Part shown: piece after piece, positions 36,097 through 44,872 of the stretch
Layout: the number at the start of each line of letters is the position of its first letter
How positions within the stretch are numbered: the first letter of the stretch is position 1
NCBI GenBank assembly: GCA_964425695.1
Contig: CAYRNF010000002.1
Location: 186,001-250,000, forward strand
Reading direction: 5' to 3'
Source: JAKPBU01 sp964425695
GTDB taxonomy: Bacteria > Pseudomonadota > Gammaproteobacteria > Xanthomonadales > Xanthomonadaceae
DNA length: 64,000 nucleotides
Position numbers and translations under genes: made by a program
The notes under the pieces: model-generated
Told to the model about the DNA's origin: nothing
Seen by the model: only the letters and a program-made list of their open reading frames with translations
Databases searched by the model: none

Positions 36097-36600
36097 CTAG
36101 CGCGCGCCGTCGCGCCGCAGCACCTGGCCGCCTTCGCCGGCCTTCAGTTCGTCGCGCGAGACCACCGCGTAGCGGCGGTCGGCCGCTGCCTTGTCGTTGG
36201 AGTCCAGCAGCAGTTCCCGGCCGCCGGCTTCCACCGTCCACGTACCGGTGTCGGCGGCCATGGCGTAGGTGCCGTCGGCGTTGAGTTGCAGCGCATCGGC
36301 GCCGGTGCTGAAACGGCCAGCGAAGTCCTTGGGATCGGTGCCGGCCACCTTCGGCGCGTTGCCCTGGGTCGCGGTATCGGCGCTGGTGTTCTGGCTGACC
36401 GCGATCGCATCCGTGCCCGGGATCTTGGCCGGCTCCGCGACGGGGGCGGGTTGCGCCGGCGCCACGTCCGCCGGCACTTCCGCCGCGGTCTGCGGCGTTT
36501 CCGAAGGCGCGGGCTGCTCCTGCCGGCAGGCGCCCAGCGCGGCCATCAGCGACACGCACAGCGCGGTGGCGGCGAAGCGGCGTTGGATCATCGGGGTCAT
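36097..36600 (-). CDS. Lipoprotein of unknown function
   Basis: 167 residues: signal with lipobox LGAC (Cys25), a disordered Pro/Ala/Glu/Thr region (about 28-90), then a small domain (about 92-165) with DFAGRFSTGADALQLNADGTYAM that resembles a beta-rich copper-resistance or META/NlpE-like fold. No family call is safe. AAGGAACGAG precedes the ATG at 36600. It lies 4 bp before greB. Confidence 0.75.
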   Translation of the reverse strand: MTPMIQRRFAATALCVSLMAALGACRQEQPAPSETPQTAAEVPADVAPAQPAPVAEPAKIPGTDAIAVSQNTSADTATQGNAPKVAGTDPKDFAGRFSTGADALQLNADGTYAMAADTGTWTVEAGGRELLLDSNDKAAADRRYAVVSRDELKAGEGGQVLRRDGAR

Positions 36601-36635
36601 GGGCTCGTTCCTTGGCTGGTGGTGGGAGAAATCGG

Positions 36636-38159
36636 TCAGCGGCGCCCGCCGAACATGCCGCCCAGCACGCCGCGCAGGATCTGCCGGCCGATCTGGCTGC
36701 CTACGGTGCGCGCCGCCTGCTTGGCGGTGGTTTCGATCATGCCCTGGCGGCGCCTGGTGCCGAACACGGCGTCCTTGATCGCGCGGCCGAAGCCGCTATC
36801 TTCGGCGGCGTCCTGCTGTCGCGTCTTCGCCGCCGGCGCGTCGGCGGCGCCGGTGGCGGCTTCGGCCTTCTGCGCGAGCATCTCGGCCGCGGATTCGCGA
36901 TCCAGCGGCTGGTCGTACTTGCCACCCACCGGACTTGCGGCACGCACCTGCGCGCGTTCGGCATCGGTGATGGCGCCCATGCGGCAGCGCGGCGGCGCGA
37001 CCAGCGTCTTCTCCACCGGCATCGGCACGCCGCGCGCGCCGCCAGTGTCCTGCAGCGTGGAGACCAGCGCCTCGCCCACGCCGAGCTGGCCGATGGCCGT
37101 GGCCACGTCCAGCCCCGGGTTTTCCACGAAAGTCTCCGCCGCCGTGCGCACCGCCTTCTGGTCGCGCGGCGTGAACGCGCGCAGCGCATGCTGGAAGCGG
37201 TTGCCCATCTGGCCCAGGATCTCGTCGGGGATGTCGTCCGGAAACTGCGAGCAGAAGTACACGCCCACGCCCTTGGAACGAATGATCCGGACCACCTGCT
37301 CGATGCGCCGCTGCAGCGCGGCCGGGGCGTCGTCGAACAGCAGGTGCGCCTCGTCGAACACGAACACCAGCCGGGGCTTTTCCAGGTCGCCGACCTCGGG
37401 CAGGGTCTCGAACAGCTCCGACAGCAGCCACAGCAGGAACGTCGAATACAGCTTCGGCTTGAGCACCAGCTGGTCGGCCGCCAGGATGCCGATCACGCCG
37501 CGTCCGTCGGGCGTGGTGCGCATCAGGTCCGCCAGCTCCAGCGCAGGTTCGCCGAAGAACAGCTCCGCACCTTCCTGCTCCAGCCGCAGCAGCGCGCGCT
37601 GGATCGCGCCGATCGACTGCGCGCTGACCAGGCCGTATTCAGTGGACACGTCCTTGCGCTCGGCGGCGACCAGGCCCAGCAGCGCGCGCAGGTCCTCCAG
37701 ATCCAGCAGCAGCAGGCCGCGGTCGTCGGCCAGCTTGAACACGATGTCCAGCACGCCGGACTGGGTGTCGTTGAGCTCCAGGATCCGCGACAGCAGCGTC
37801 GGGCCCATTTCGCTCACGGTGGTGCGCACCGGATGCCCGAGCTTGCCGTACAGGTCCCAGAACACCACGGGGCTGGCTTCGTTGCGGTAGTCCGCCATAC
37901 CGATCTGCGCGACGCGCGCCTGCAGCCTCTCGCTGGGGCTGCCGGCCACGGACAGTCCGGCCACGTCGCCTTTCACGTCGGCCAGGAAGACCGGCACGCC
38001 GATCCGGCTGAATCCTTCCGCCAGGGTCATCAGCGTCACCGTCTTGCCGGTGCCGGTGGCTCCGGCCACCAGCCCGTGGCGGCTGCCGTAGCGCGGCTGC
38101 AGGACCACCTGGCCCGATGCGGGCGTGGTGGTCGCCTTGCCAACGAGGATCGGATCCAT
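36636..38159 (-). CDS. DUF853 / HerA-like ATPase (YjgR family)
   Basis: 507 residues. Walker A GATGTGKT (33-40), Walker B-like VFVFDEAHLLF, VFLADVKGDVAGLS, and a conserved RDQKAVRTAAETF block. The family is related to HerA/FtsK-type ATPases, and cellular function is unknown. The C-terminus has an Ala/Lys linker and a basic Gly/Arg tail ending GGMFGGRR that may bind membrane or nucleic acid. Preceded by a TAGAAT box. Confidence 0.92.
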   Translation of the reverse strand: MDPILVGKATTTPASGQVVLQPRYGSRHGLVAGATGTGKTVTLMTLAEGFSRIGVPVFLADVKGDVAGLSVAGSPSERLQARVAQIGMADYRNEASPVVFWDLYGKLGHPVRTTVSEMGPTLLSRILELNDTQSGVLDIVFKLADDRGLLLLDLEDLRALLGLVAAERKDVSTEYGLVSAQSIGAIQRALLRLEQEGAELFFGEPALELADLMRTTPDGRGVIGILAADQLVLKPKLYSTFLLWLLSELFETLPEVGDLEKPRLVFVFDEAHLLFDDAPAALQRRIEQVVRIIRSKGVGVYFCSQFPDDIPDEILGQMGNRFQHALRAFTPRDQKAVRTAAETFVENPGLDVATAIGQLGVGEALVSTLQDTGGARGVPMPVEKTLVAPPRCRMGAITDAERAQVRAASPVGGKYDQPLDRESAAEMLAQKAEAATGAADAPAAKTRQQDAAEDSGFGRAIKDAVFGTRRRQGMIETTAKQAARTVGSQIGRQILRGVLGGMFGGRR

Positions 38160-38185
38160 GGGGACGCCTTGGCGGGGGAAGCCGG

Positions 38186-38191
38186 ATTCTA
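38186..38191 (-). promoter_or_regulatory. -10 box of the DUF853 gene
   Basis: TAGAAT on the minus strand, about 26 nt before the ATG. Confidence 0.45.
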
Positions 38192-38271
38192 TGCATTTTG
38201 CGCAGCGCGCTCGCGGACGGCCGCGGGCCGCGCGGCGGCGCCGATGAATAGGCGTTGCGTGACCAACGGCC

Positions 38272-38301
38272 TTGCCGCTCGCGGCGGCCGGCGGCTACCC
38301 T
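38272..38301 (+). promoter_or_regulatory. Promoter of mltD
   Basis: TTGCCG (38272-38277), 18 nt, TACCCT (38296-38301), 32 nt before the mltD ATG. Moderate match. Confidence 0.35.
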
Positions 38302-38333
38302 CCGTGGCCCCTTTTTGCCGGTCCTTGCTGTCG

Positions 38334-39890
38334 ATGCCTGTCCTTGCCGCGTTGCGTGCGTCCGTGTTGCTGCTGTCCCCCGTGCTGCTGTTGACCCCCG
38401 CCGCAAACGCCGAGGCGCAATCGCGCCGCGACCGCGCCAACGCCGAAACCCTGGCGCGGGCGATGGCCGAGGCGAAGGAGCGCTACGCCGGCTCGGCCGG
38501 AGATTCCACCGCCGGCGCCGCCGCGCTGCGCGACATGGACGCGGCGATCGCCGGTTGCGCGAAGCAGCGCGGGTGCGATCTGGGCGGGTTCCTGAAGACC
38601 TACCGCGAGGCGCTGCAGGCCGGCGACGATCCGGAGGAGATCGACGTGGGCGGCGGCGACGACCCCATCGACTTCACCGCCGACGACGTGCCCGCCGAAG
38701 CCGGCGCCGACGCGCTGCTCGACGAGCGCAACCGCAGGTTCGCCGAAGCAGTGCAGTTCAATCCCGCCGTGCAGGCGGGGATCCGGCGCTGGCTCACGGA
38801 CATGCGTCCGTCGCTGATGCAGAGCTTCGAGAACTACCAGTACCTGCGTCCTCAGATGCTGCCGGCGTTCCAGCGGCGCGGCCTGCCGGAGGCGCTGCTG
38901 TTCGGGATCATGGCCAAGGAATCCAACGGCAAGGTGCACGTCGGCTCGCGCGCCGGCGCGGTGGGGCCGCTGCAGTTCATGCCGGCCACGGGCCGCCGGT
39001 TCGGGCTGGGCAACGACGGCACCGGCTTCGACACCCGCTACGATCCGCGCGCCTCGGCCGAGGCCGCGGCGGCCTATCTGATCGAGCGCTACAACGCGCT
39101 GAACACCAACATCGAGATGACCCTGGCCGCGTACAACGGCGGCGAGGGGCGGGCACAGCGCGTCTACAACGCCGGCGGCACCAATTTCTGGAGCGTGGAC
39201 ACGTACAACCAGTTCCCGGCCGAGACCCGCGACTACGTGCCCATGGTGATCGCTGCGGCGTGGCTGTTCATGCATCCGGAGGATTACGGGATCCGCCTGC
39301 CGCGCGTGGCCTCGAAGCCGGCCACGCTGCGGCTCAAGCGGCCGGCCACGATCTACGACCTGACCATCTGCCTGGGCAACACCAGCTACACCGACGGGTT
39401 CTTCCGCGCCCTGCGCAACCTCAACCCGCGCCTGGACACCGACGCGCTGCTGCCCGCGGGCGGCACGCTGCAGGCCACCACCCAGATCGTGCGCCTGTAC
39501 AACCGCCACTGCGCGCAGGGCGAACGCGCCGAACGCGCGCGCCAGCTGGTGGCCAGCGATCCGTCGCTGGCGCTGGTGCGGGTGGGCAACGTGAGCACGG
39601 TGCAGTCCATTCCGCGGCAGGCCGCGCCCGGCGCCGAGGCAGCGCAGCCGCAGGCGCGGCAGGTGTACGTGCCGGGGCAGGGGGCCGTGCAGGCGACCGT
39701 GGCCACCGGCGTACCGGCGCCGGCGGCGACGCCGGCCGAGCACCGCGTGGTCGCGGGCGACACGCTGGTGTCGATCGCCCGCAGGTACGGCTGCGGCACC
39801 CGCGAGCTGGCCGAAGCCAACGGCATCCAGGCACCGCGTTACAGCATCCAGCCGGGGCAGCGCCTCAAGCTGGTCGGTTGCGCCCGGTAG
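38334..39890 (+). CDS. mltD: Membrane-bound lytic transglycosylase D (MltD-like)
   Basis: 518 residues, periplasmic murein hydrolase. Signal peptide 1-26; a helical region with acidic patch; the lytic transglycosylase domain with catalytic Glu in GIMAKESNGKVHV, AGAVGPLQFMPATGRRFGL and the LAAYNGGEGRAQRVYNAG segment; and a single C-terminal LysM (HRVVAGDTLVSIARRYGC, ending QPGQRLKLVG). E. coli MltD is a lipoprotein with two LysM; here there is no lipobox and one LysM. The frame is open far upstream but antisense to the DUF853 gene. Confidence 0.93.
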   Translation: MPVLAALRASVLLLSPVLLLTPAANAEAQSRRDRANAETLARAMAEAKERYAGSAGDSTAGAAALRDMDAAIAGCAKQRGCDLGGFLKTYREALQAGDDPEEIDVGGGDDPIDFTADDVPAEAGADALLDERNRRFAEAVQFNPAVQAGIRRWLTDMRPSLMQSFENYQYLRPQMLPAFQRRGLPEALLFGIMAKESNGKVHVGSRAGAVGPLQFMPATGRRFGLGNDGTGFDTRYDPRASAEAAAAYLIERYNALNTNIEMTLAAYNGGEGRAQRVYNAGGTNFWSVDTYNQFPAETRDYVPMVIAAAWLFMHPEDYGIRLPRVASKPATLRLKRPATIYDLTICLGNTSYTDGFFRALRNLNPRLDTDALLPAGGTLQATTQIVRLYNRHCAQGERAERARQLVASDPSLALVRVGNVSTVQSIPRQAAPGAEAAQPQARQVYVPGQGAVQATVATGVPAPAATPAEHRVVAGDTLVSIARRYGCGTRELAEANGIQAPRYSIQPGQRLKLVGCAR

Positions 39891-39939
39891 CCGGGACCCG
39901 CGGCAAGCGCGCCGCGCTGCGCGGTGGCGCGGGCGTTCG

Positions 39940-40782
39940 CTATGCCAGGCGCGCCAGCCGCTGGCCGAGCCGGACCGGGCTTTCCGCCGCCAGGTCCGGG
40001 GACAGTTCCGCAACGCCGCGCGGCAACAGCACGATCACCGTGCTGCCGTAGTTGAACCGCGCCATCTCGGCGAAGCGCTCCAGCACGATGCCCTGGCCGC
40101 GGTAGTCCTTGGTGGTGATGCGGTCGCCGTAGCGCGGGATTTCTTCGCCGCTCCACACGGTTTCCACGCCGGACACCAGCAGCGCGCCCACCATGACCAG
40201 GCACATGGGCCCGAAATCGGTGTCGAAGTGGCAGACCAGGCGTTCGTTGCGCGCGAACAGGCGCGGCACGCGCCGCACCGCATCCGGCCCGACGCTGAAC
40301 AGTCGGCCGGGCACGTGCACCGTTTCGCGCAGCGTTCCGGTCCACGGCATGTGCACGCGGTGGTAGTCGCGCGGCGACAGGTACACGGTGGCGAAACGGC
40401 CGTGCGCGAACGCGGCGGCGGCCTGCGGATCGCCCAGCAGTTCGGCGGTGGTGAACCCCTGGCCCTTGGCCTGGAAGATGCGGTCGCCCTCGATGCTGCC
40501 GAGCTGGCTGATCCGGCCGTCCGCCGGCATCAGCAGGGCGCGCGGATCCGGGTCGGGCGTGCGCGCACCTGCGCGCAGCGCGCGGGTGAAGAACCGGTTG
40601 AACGTGGGATACGAACGCGGATCGGGATCGGCGGCTTCGCCCAGATCCACGTCGAACCTGCGGGTCACCGTGTCGATCAGCCAGCGGCTCACCGCCGGGC
40701 TGTCGGAATACGCAAGGCGCCGCGCCAGCGAGGACAGCAGCCGGTGCGGCAGCACATAGGTCAGCGACGTCACCAGGCTCAT
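39940..40782 (-). CDS. psd: Phosphatidylserine decarboxylase proenzyme (Psd)
   Basis: Makes phosphatidylethanolamine at the inner membrane. 280 residues; autocleavage between Gly246 and Ser247 (FNYGSTV; LGST in E. coli) yields the pyruvoyl cofactor. MPADGR (Asp88) and YHRVHMP (His144 or His141) supply the protease-like residues. The ATG overlaps the stop of the SCO1 gene (ATGA). Confidence 0.96.
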   Translation of the reverse strand: MSLVTSLTYVLPHRLLSSLARRLAYSDSPAVSRWLIDTVTRRFDVDLGEAADPDPRSYPTFNRFFTRALRAGARTPDPDPRALLMPADGRISQLGSIEGDRIFQAKGQGFTTAELLGDPQAAAAFAHGRFATVYLSPRDYHRVHMPWTGTLRETVHVPGRLFSVGPDAVRRVPRLFARNERLVCHFDTDFGPMCLVMVGALLVSGVETVWSGEEIPRYGDRITTKDYRGQGIVLERFAEMARFNYGSTVIVLLPRGVAELSPDLAAESPVRLGQRLARLA

Positions 40783-41423
40783 CGCGCGGCTCCCCGGGTC
40801 AGCGCCTGCAGGTCGGCGGCGATGGCCCGCGGGACGAACGGCGGCGTGATCACGCCCGCCATGCGTGCCTGCGGATCCAGCACCGCGATGGTGGCGGAGT
40901 GGTCCACGCTGTACTGGTCGGCACGCGCGCCCTCCGGCGGCGGCACCTTGGCGAAGACCATGCTCACCGAACGCGCGAAGCCTTCCAGGGCCGGGATGTC
41001 CGCGGTGGCCGCCAGCGTGTCGGGGTGGAACCCATGCGCGTATTCGCCGATGCGGTCGGGATCGTCGCGCTCGGGATCCACCGACACGAACAGCACGCGC
41101 GGCCGGGTGGAGGCGGGAATGGCCTCCCACTGCCGCTGCGCCTGCGCCAGTTCCATCAGCGTGGTCGGGCAGATGTCGGGGCAGTGGGTGAAGCCCAGGA
41201 AGACAAGCGTCCAGTGACCTTTCAGTTCGCCGGGCACCAGCTGGGTGCCGTCGGACTGGCGCAGGGCGAAGTCGGGCAGGGTGCGTGGCTGCGGGAACAG
41301 ATTGACCGCCTGCAGCTGCGGGCCCGCCTCGGGCACGCCTCCGTGGAAGCGCTCCGCGGCCCACAGCCCCAGGCCCATGGCCACGGCAACGATCAGGATG
41401 TAGGCGGTGGTGCGGTTGAACAT
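40779..41423 (-). CDS. SCO1/SenC family copper-binding protein
   Basis: 214 residues from the ATG at 41423: one N-terminal membrane anchor (8-24) and a periplasmic thioredoxin fold with the copper site Cys81-x3-Cys85 (THCPDICP) and His175 (SVDHSATI). The family inserts copper into the CuA site of cytochrome oxidase. Translational overlap with psd. An ATG at 41492 would add an unlikely 23-residue Pro-rich leader. Confidence 0.93.
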   Translation of the reverse strand: MFNRTTAYILIVAVAMGLGLWAAERFHGGVPEAGPQLQAVNLFPQPRTLPDFALRQSDGTQLVPGELKGHWTLVFLGFTHCPDICPTTLMELAQAQRQWEAIPASTRPRVLFVSVDPERDDPDRIGEYAHGFHPDTLAATADIPALEGFARSVSMVFAKVPPPEGARADQYSVDHSATIAVLDPQARMAGVITPPFVPRAIAADLQALTRGAAR

Positions 41424-41526
41424 CGTGGGCAGCCTGGGCGTGTGGAAGGCGGACAAGGCGCCGGAGCGCGGCGGATCGGGGCCCGCGGGCACGCGCGATC
41501 CGGCCGGCCATGATAGCCGCGCCGCC

Positions 41527-41532
41527 TATACT
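41527..41532 (+). promoter_or_regulatory. -10 box of prmB
   Basis: TATACT, about 50 nt before the prmB ATG; no clear -35. Confidence 0.45.
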
Positions 41533-41582
41533 TCCCTTCCCGTTTCCTTCATGCGCGCGCCCGCCGCGCCGCCGTGCCCGAC

Positions 41583-42539
41583 ATGACCGACGAGCTGCAC
41601 ACCATCATCGACCTCATCCGGTACGGCGCCAGCCGCTTCAACGCGGCCGGCCTGACCTTCGGCCACAGCTACGACAACGCGCTCGACGAAGCCACCCAGC
41701 TCACCCTGCACGCCCTGCACCTGCCGCACGACCTGTCGCCGGTGTACGGCAACGCGCGCATCACCGAGGCCGAGAAGGAGGACGTGCTGGGCCTGTTCCT
41801 GCGCCGCATCGAAGAGCGCATCCCGGCCGCCTACCTCACCGGCGAAGCGTGGTTCGCCGGCCTGTCGTTCAAGACCGACGCGCGCGCGCTGGTGCCGCGC
41901 TCGCCCATCGCCGAGCTGATCGAATCCGGTTTCGAGCCCTGGCTGGGCGGGCGCGAGGTGCGTCGCGCGCTGGACCTGTGCACCGGTTCGGGCTGCATCG
42001 CCATCGCCATGGCCCACCACAACCCGGACTGGCACGTGGACGGCGCGGACATCAGCGACGATGCGCTCGCGCTGGCGCGCGAGAACGAGCGCCGCCTGCA
42101 CGTGGACAACGTGCGCTGGGTGAAGTCGGACCTGTTCGACGGGCTGCAGGGCGAGCACTACGACCTGATCGTCACCAATCCGCCGTACGTCACCAACGCC
42201 GAGACCGACGCGCTGCCCAGGGAGTATTCCTTCGAACCCGAACTGGGCCTGCGCGCCGGCGACGACGGCCTGGACCTGGCCCTGCGCATCCTGCGCGACG
42301 CGCCGCTGCACCTCACCGACGAAGGCCTGCTGATCTGCGAGGTCGGCGAGTCCGAACGCGCCCTGGTCAAGCTGCTGCCGGAGCTGCCGCTGGCCTGGGT
42401 CGAATTCAAGGTGGGGCAGATGGGCATCTTCGTCGCCGAGCGCCACGACCTGGTCGCGCACCACGCGCGCATCCGCGCGCTGGCGGATGCGCGTGAGGCG
42501 GCGCCCGCGACGGCGAACGCGGGGGGCTCCCTTTTCTGA
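41583..42539 (+). CDS. prmB: Ribosomal protein uL3 glutamine methyltransferase (PrmB)
   Basis: Methylates a glutamine of ribosomal protein L3. 318 residues from the ATG at 41583; a GTG at 41574 would add three. SAM-binding LDLCTGSGCIAIAMA, catalytic NPPYVT, and the PrmB-specific N-terminal helix with DLIRYGASRF and GHSYDNALDEA separate it from PrmC. C-terminal Ala-rich extension. Typically followed closely by tRNA or dnaX genes in relatives; here 2.3 kb of extra DNA intervenes. Confidence 0.95.
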   Translation: MTDELHTIIDLIRYGASRFNAAGLTFGHSYDNALDEATQLTLHALHLPHDLSPVYGNARITEAEKEDVLGLFLRRIEERIPAAYLTGEAWFAGLSFKTDARALVPRSPIAELIESGFEPWLGGREVRRALDLCTGSGCIAIAMAHHNPDWHVDGADISDDALALARENERRLHVDNVRWVKSDLFDGLQGEHYDLIVTNPPYVTNAETDALPREYSFEPELGLRAGDDGLDLALRILRDAPLHLTDEGLLICEVGESERALVKLLPELPLAWVEFKVGQMGIFVAERHDLVAHHARIRALADAREAAPATANAGGSLF

Positions 42540-42547
42540 TCGGGCGC

Positions 42548-43528
42548 ATGGTCAGGGCACTGCCGGAGCCGATCCGCTTTGCGGTGTGGCGGCTCTGGCA
42601 TGCGGTGCGTGGGTGGCCAGAGTGGGCTCCCGAACCGCAAGCGCAGAGCAAGCCCGGGCATGGATTCATTGCGGCGAGGGACCGCCGTGCGATCCTGTTG
42701 GAGCATGTGGACAAGGCGGGGCTGGGGCTGGAGATCGGCCCATCCCATAGCCCAGTCGCGCCGCGCCGGGACGGCTTCCGCGTCGAGATCATCGACCACG
42801 CCAGCCGCGAGGACCTCGTCGCCAAGTACGCCGCGCACGGGGTCGATTCCGCTGCCATCGAGGATGTGGATTTCGTCTGGGACGGGCGCCGCTACGCCGA
42901 GCTGACTGGGCGGCCGCATGGGTACGACTGGGTCATCGCCTCGCACGTCATCGAGCACGTCCCGGACCTGGTCGGCTTCTTGGCGGACTGCGATGCGATC
43001 CTGCGCGAGGGCGGGATGCTGTCGCTTGCGGTTCCAGACAAGCGTTACTGCTTCGATCGCATGCGGCCGCATACCGGACTGCAGGCGGTGGTCGACGCGC
43101 ATCGCGAGGGACGCACCAACCACACCCCTGGTCGCGTGGCCGAGTACTTCCTCAACGTAGTGGCGCTGAGAGGTCGTGTCGCATGGGCGCCGGTGGATGC
43201 CGAGGACGCGGCTGTTTCCGATTTTGCGTTCGTGCATGGTGGCGAAGATGCCCGAAACGGGATGCGTGCGGTCGAGAACGACAATGCGTACCTCGACATT
43301 CATGCGTGGTGCTTCACCCCAAGCTCGTTCCGGTTGCTCCTCGAGGACCTACATGCGCTTGGCATGGTGGCGATGCGTGAAGTCGCCTACCACGAGGGCG
43401 TGGGCGAATTCTTCGTGACGCTTTCGCGCGGCGGCAAAGGGCACGGCCTGGATCGCATGGAGCTATTGGCGCGTGTAGAGCGCGAGTTGGCCGCCGTTGC
43501 AATGCCCGGGCAAGCCACGGCGGCGTAG
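42548..43528 (+). CDS. Class I SAM-dependent methyltransferase, O-antigen-cluster type
   Basis: 326 residues. Motif I LGLEIGPSHSPVAP, then VEIIDHASREDLVAKYAAHG, IEDVDFVWDG, VIASHVIEHVPDLVGFLADC and LSLAVPDKRYCFDRMRP. This is the methyltransferase family I associate with surface-glycan clusters beside glycosyltransferases. No glycan gene is nearby. Codon use is more relaxed than in its neighbours (AGG, CTT, TTG and TCT appear), which suggests a later arrival. Substrate unknown. It starts 8 bp after prmB, so prmB transcripts could read into it. Confidence 0.8.
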   Translation: MVRALPEPIRFAVWRLWHAVRGWPEWAPEPQAQSKPGHGFIAARDRRAILLEHVDKAGLGLEIGPSHSPVAPRRDGFRVEIIDHASREDLVAKYAAHGVDSAAIEDVDFVWDGRRYAELTGRPHGYDWVIASHVIEHVPDLVGFLADCDAILREGGMLSLAVPDKRYCFDRMRPHTGLQAVVDAHREGRTNHTPGRVAEYFLNVVALRGRVAWAPVDAEDAAVSDFAFVHGGEDARNGMRAVENDNAYLDIHAWCFTPSSFRLLLEDLHALGMVAMREVAYHEGVGEFFVTLSRGGKGHGLDRMELLARVERELAAVAMPGQATAA

Positions 43529-43719
43529 CCGAAGGACACCTGGCGGCGCCGGCCCCAGTTGTGCTGGTACTGCTGTTGCTTGCGTGAGTCCGTTTAGGCA
43601 TCCGCGATAACGCTCCGGGTTCGAACGCCGGGAGGGCGACGGCGAGCGCATTGGCGGCGCGGTGGCTGAATCGATTCCAGATCCGATTCCGAGTCAGCCG
43701 CGCCGCAGCCCATTCCCCA
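43529..43719 (+). other. Non-coding stretch before the repeat array
   Basis: No credible gene. It holds a T-arm-like CCGGGTTCGAACG (43615-43627) without the rest of a tRNA, then sequence that becomes recognisably repeat-like near 43720 (GTCGTGTGCGACAGG). Confidence 0.5.
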
Positions 43720-44583
43720 GGTCGTGTGCGACAGGGGAACGTGTGCTGCATCACCCCCACGCGTCGCCGCGCGGGAAAACACCGCGCCGGCGCAATCCGG
43801 AAGCCGGCAGGGAGGCGACCCCGCCGGCTGCCCTCGGCGGCCGCATCGAGCGATACCGCTGCTGCCGCGCCGCGACAGGACAACGTGTGCCGCACAGCCC
43901 CAACGCGTCGCGACGCGGGACAGCACTCGGCCTGCGTCAATCGAGGGCTGAAAGAGGGCGAGCCCGCCGGCTCAACTCGGCCGCCGCATCGAGTGATAGC
44001 TCTACTGCCGCGCCGCGACCCCAAAACGGCTGCGATTTGATCGCAACGCGTCGCAACGCGGGAGAAAACTGCGCATGCGGACTTCGAAAGACGTAAAGGG
44101 AGGCGACCCGCCGGCTGATCTCGGCGCCCGTATCGATGGTTACCGTCGCTGCCGCGCCGCGATCACACGGCGCTTGCCATCGCAAACCAGCGCGTCGCGA
44201 CGCGGGACAGCACTGGGTCAGCGTGAGTCGAGGACTGAAAGAAGGCAACCCGCCGGCAGACCTCGGCGCCCGCATCGATCAATGCCGTTGCTGCCGCGCC
44301 GCGACAGGGCAACGCGTGCCGCAAAGCCCCAACGCGTCGCGACGCGGGACGGCACTCGGCCTGCGTGAATCGGGGATTTAAAGGGAGGCGACCCGCCGGC
44401 TGGCCTCGGCGACCGCATCGATCAATACCGTTGCTGCCGCGCCGCGACCCCACAACGGCTGCGATTTAGTCGCAACGCGTCGCAACGCGGGAGAAAACTG
44501 CGCATGCGGACTTCGGAAGGCGTAAAAGGAGGCGACCCCGCCGGCTGACCTCGGCACCCGCATCGATCGATACCGTTGCTGCC

Positions 44584-44636
44584 TTCCGGCCCTGGCGGGA
44601 TTTTCGATCTAGCGTCGCGAGGGGCCGACGGGTGCC
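44584..44636 (+). mobile_element. 53 bp hairpin insert in repeat unit 6
   Basis: Starts TTCCGGCCCTGG and ends GACGGGTGCC; CGGCCC near the left end can pair with GGGCCG near the right. Bounded by TGCC on both sides, as a short target duplication would leave. Absent from units 1-5. Resembles a miniature inverted-repeat element; no transposase is encoded. Confidence 0.45.
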
Positions 44637-44781
44637 GCGCCGCGACCCCACAACGGCTGCGATTTAATCGCAACGCGTCGCAACGCAGGAGAACACTGCG
44701 CATGCGGACTTCGGAAGGCGTAAAGGGAGGCGACCCCGCCGGCTGACCTCGGCACCCGCATCGATCGATACCGTTGCTGCC

Positions 44782-44833
44782 TTCCGGCCCTGGCGGGATT
44801 TTCGATCTAGCGTCGCGAGGGGCCGACGGGGCC
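44782..44833 (+). mobile_element. Second copy of the hairpin insert, unit 7
   Basis: The same sequence as at 44584, at the same place in the unit. It ends at the array boundary (GACGGGGCCACC), where the tandem pattern stops. Confidence 0.45.
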
Positions 44834-44872
44834 ACCATAGAGACTGCGCTCGCTTCGCGACGCGCGTGAAAC

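Larger units (their letters stand above)
43720..44833 (+). repeat. Tandem array of seven ~143 bp palindrome-rich units
   Basis: Units by alignment: 43720-43863, 43864-44006, 44007-44150, 44151-44292, 44293-44435, 44436-44633, 44634-44833. A core ACGCGTCGC recurs at 43759, 43903, 44046, 44190 (first A changed), 44332, 44475 and 44673: spacings 144, 143, 144, 142, 143, 198. Two unit types occur. Type A (units 3, 6, 7) has a TGCGAT-3 nt-ATCGCA hairpin before the core; type B (1, 2, 5 and the divergent 4) has CCCC before it, and units 2, 4 and 5 have the perfect 14 bp palindrome CGCGTCGCGACGCG. All share a second half with GCCGGC and, in most, ATCGAT. The 143 bp period shifts the frame and no reading frame is kept, so the array is probably not coding. 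Confidence 0.9.

Noticed and set aside
36612..38333. Upstream extension of the mltD frame (over 570 codons)
   Set aside because: Antisense to the DUF853 ATPase gene; a signal peptide begins exactly at the ATG at 38334.
43613..43630. tRNA-like T-arm CCGGGTTCGAACG
   Set aside because: No acceptor, D or anticodon stems around it on either strand; probably chance or a short relic.
43720..44833. CRISPR array or integron attC array
   Set aside because: Units are ~143 bp, contiguous and mutually similar with no variable spacers, and no cas gene is near. No GTTRRRY/RYYYAAC pair or integrase gene for attC.
43651..44838. Several open frames of 60-140 codons on both strands in the repeat array
   Set aside because: The 143 bp period shifts the frame each unit, so peptides repeat in different frames. 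There is no ribosome site, and composition is Arg/Ala/Pro-rich as in random high-GC DNA.
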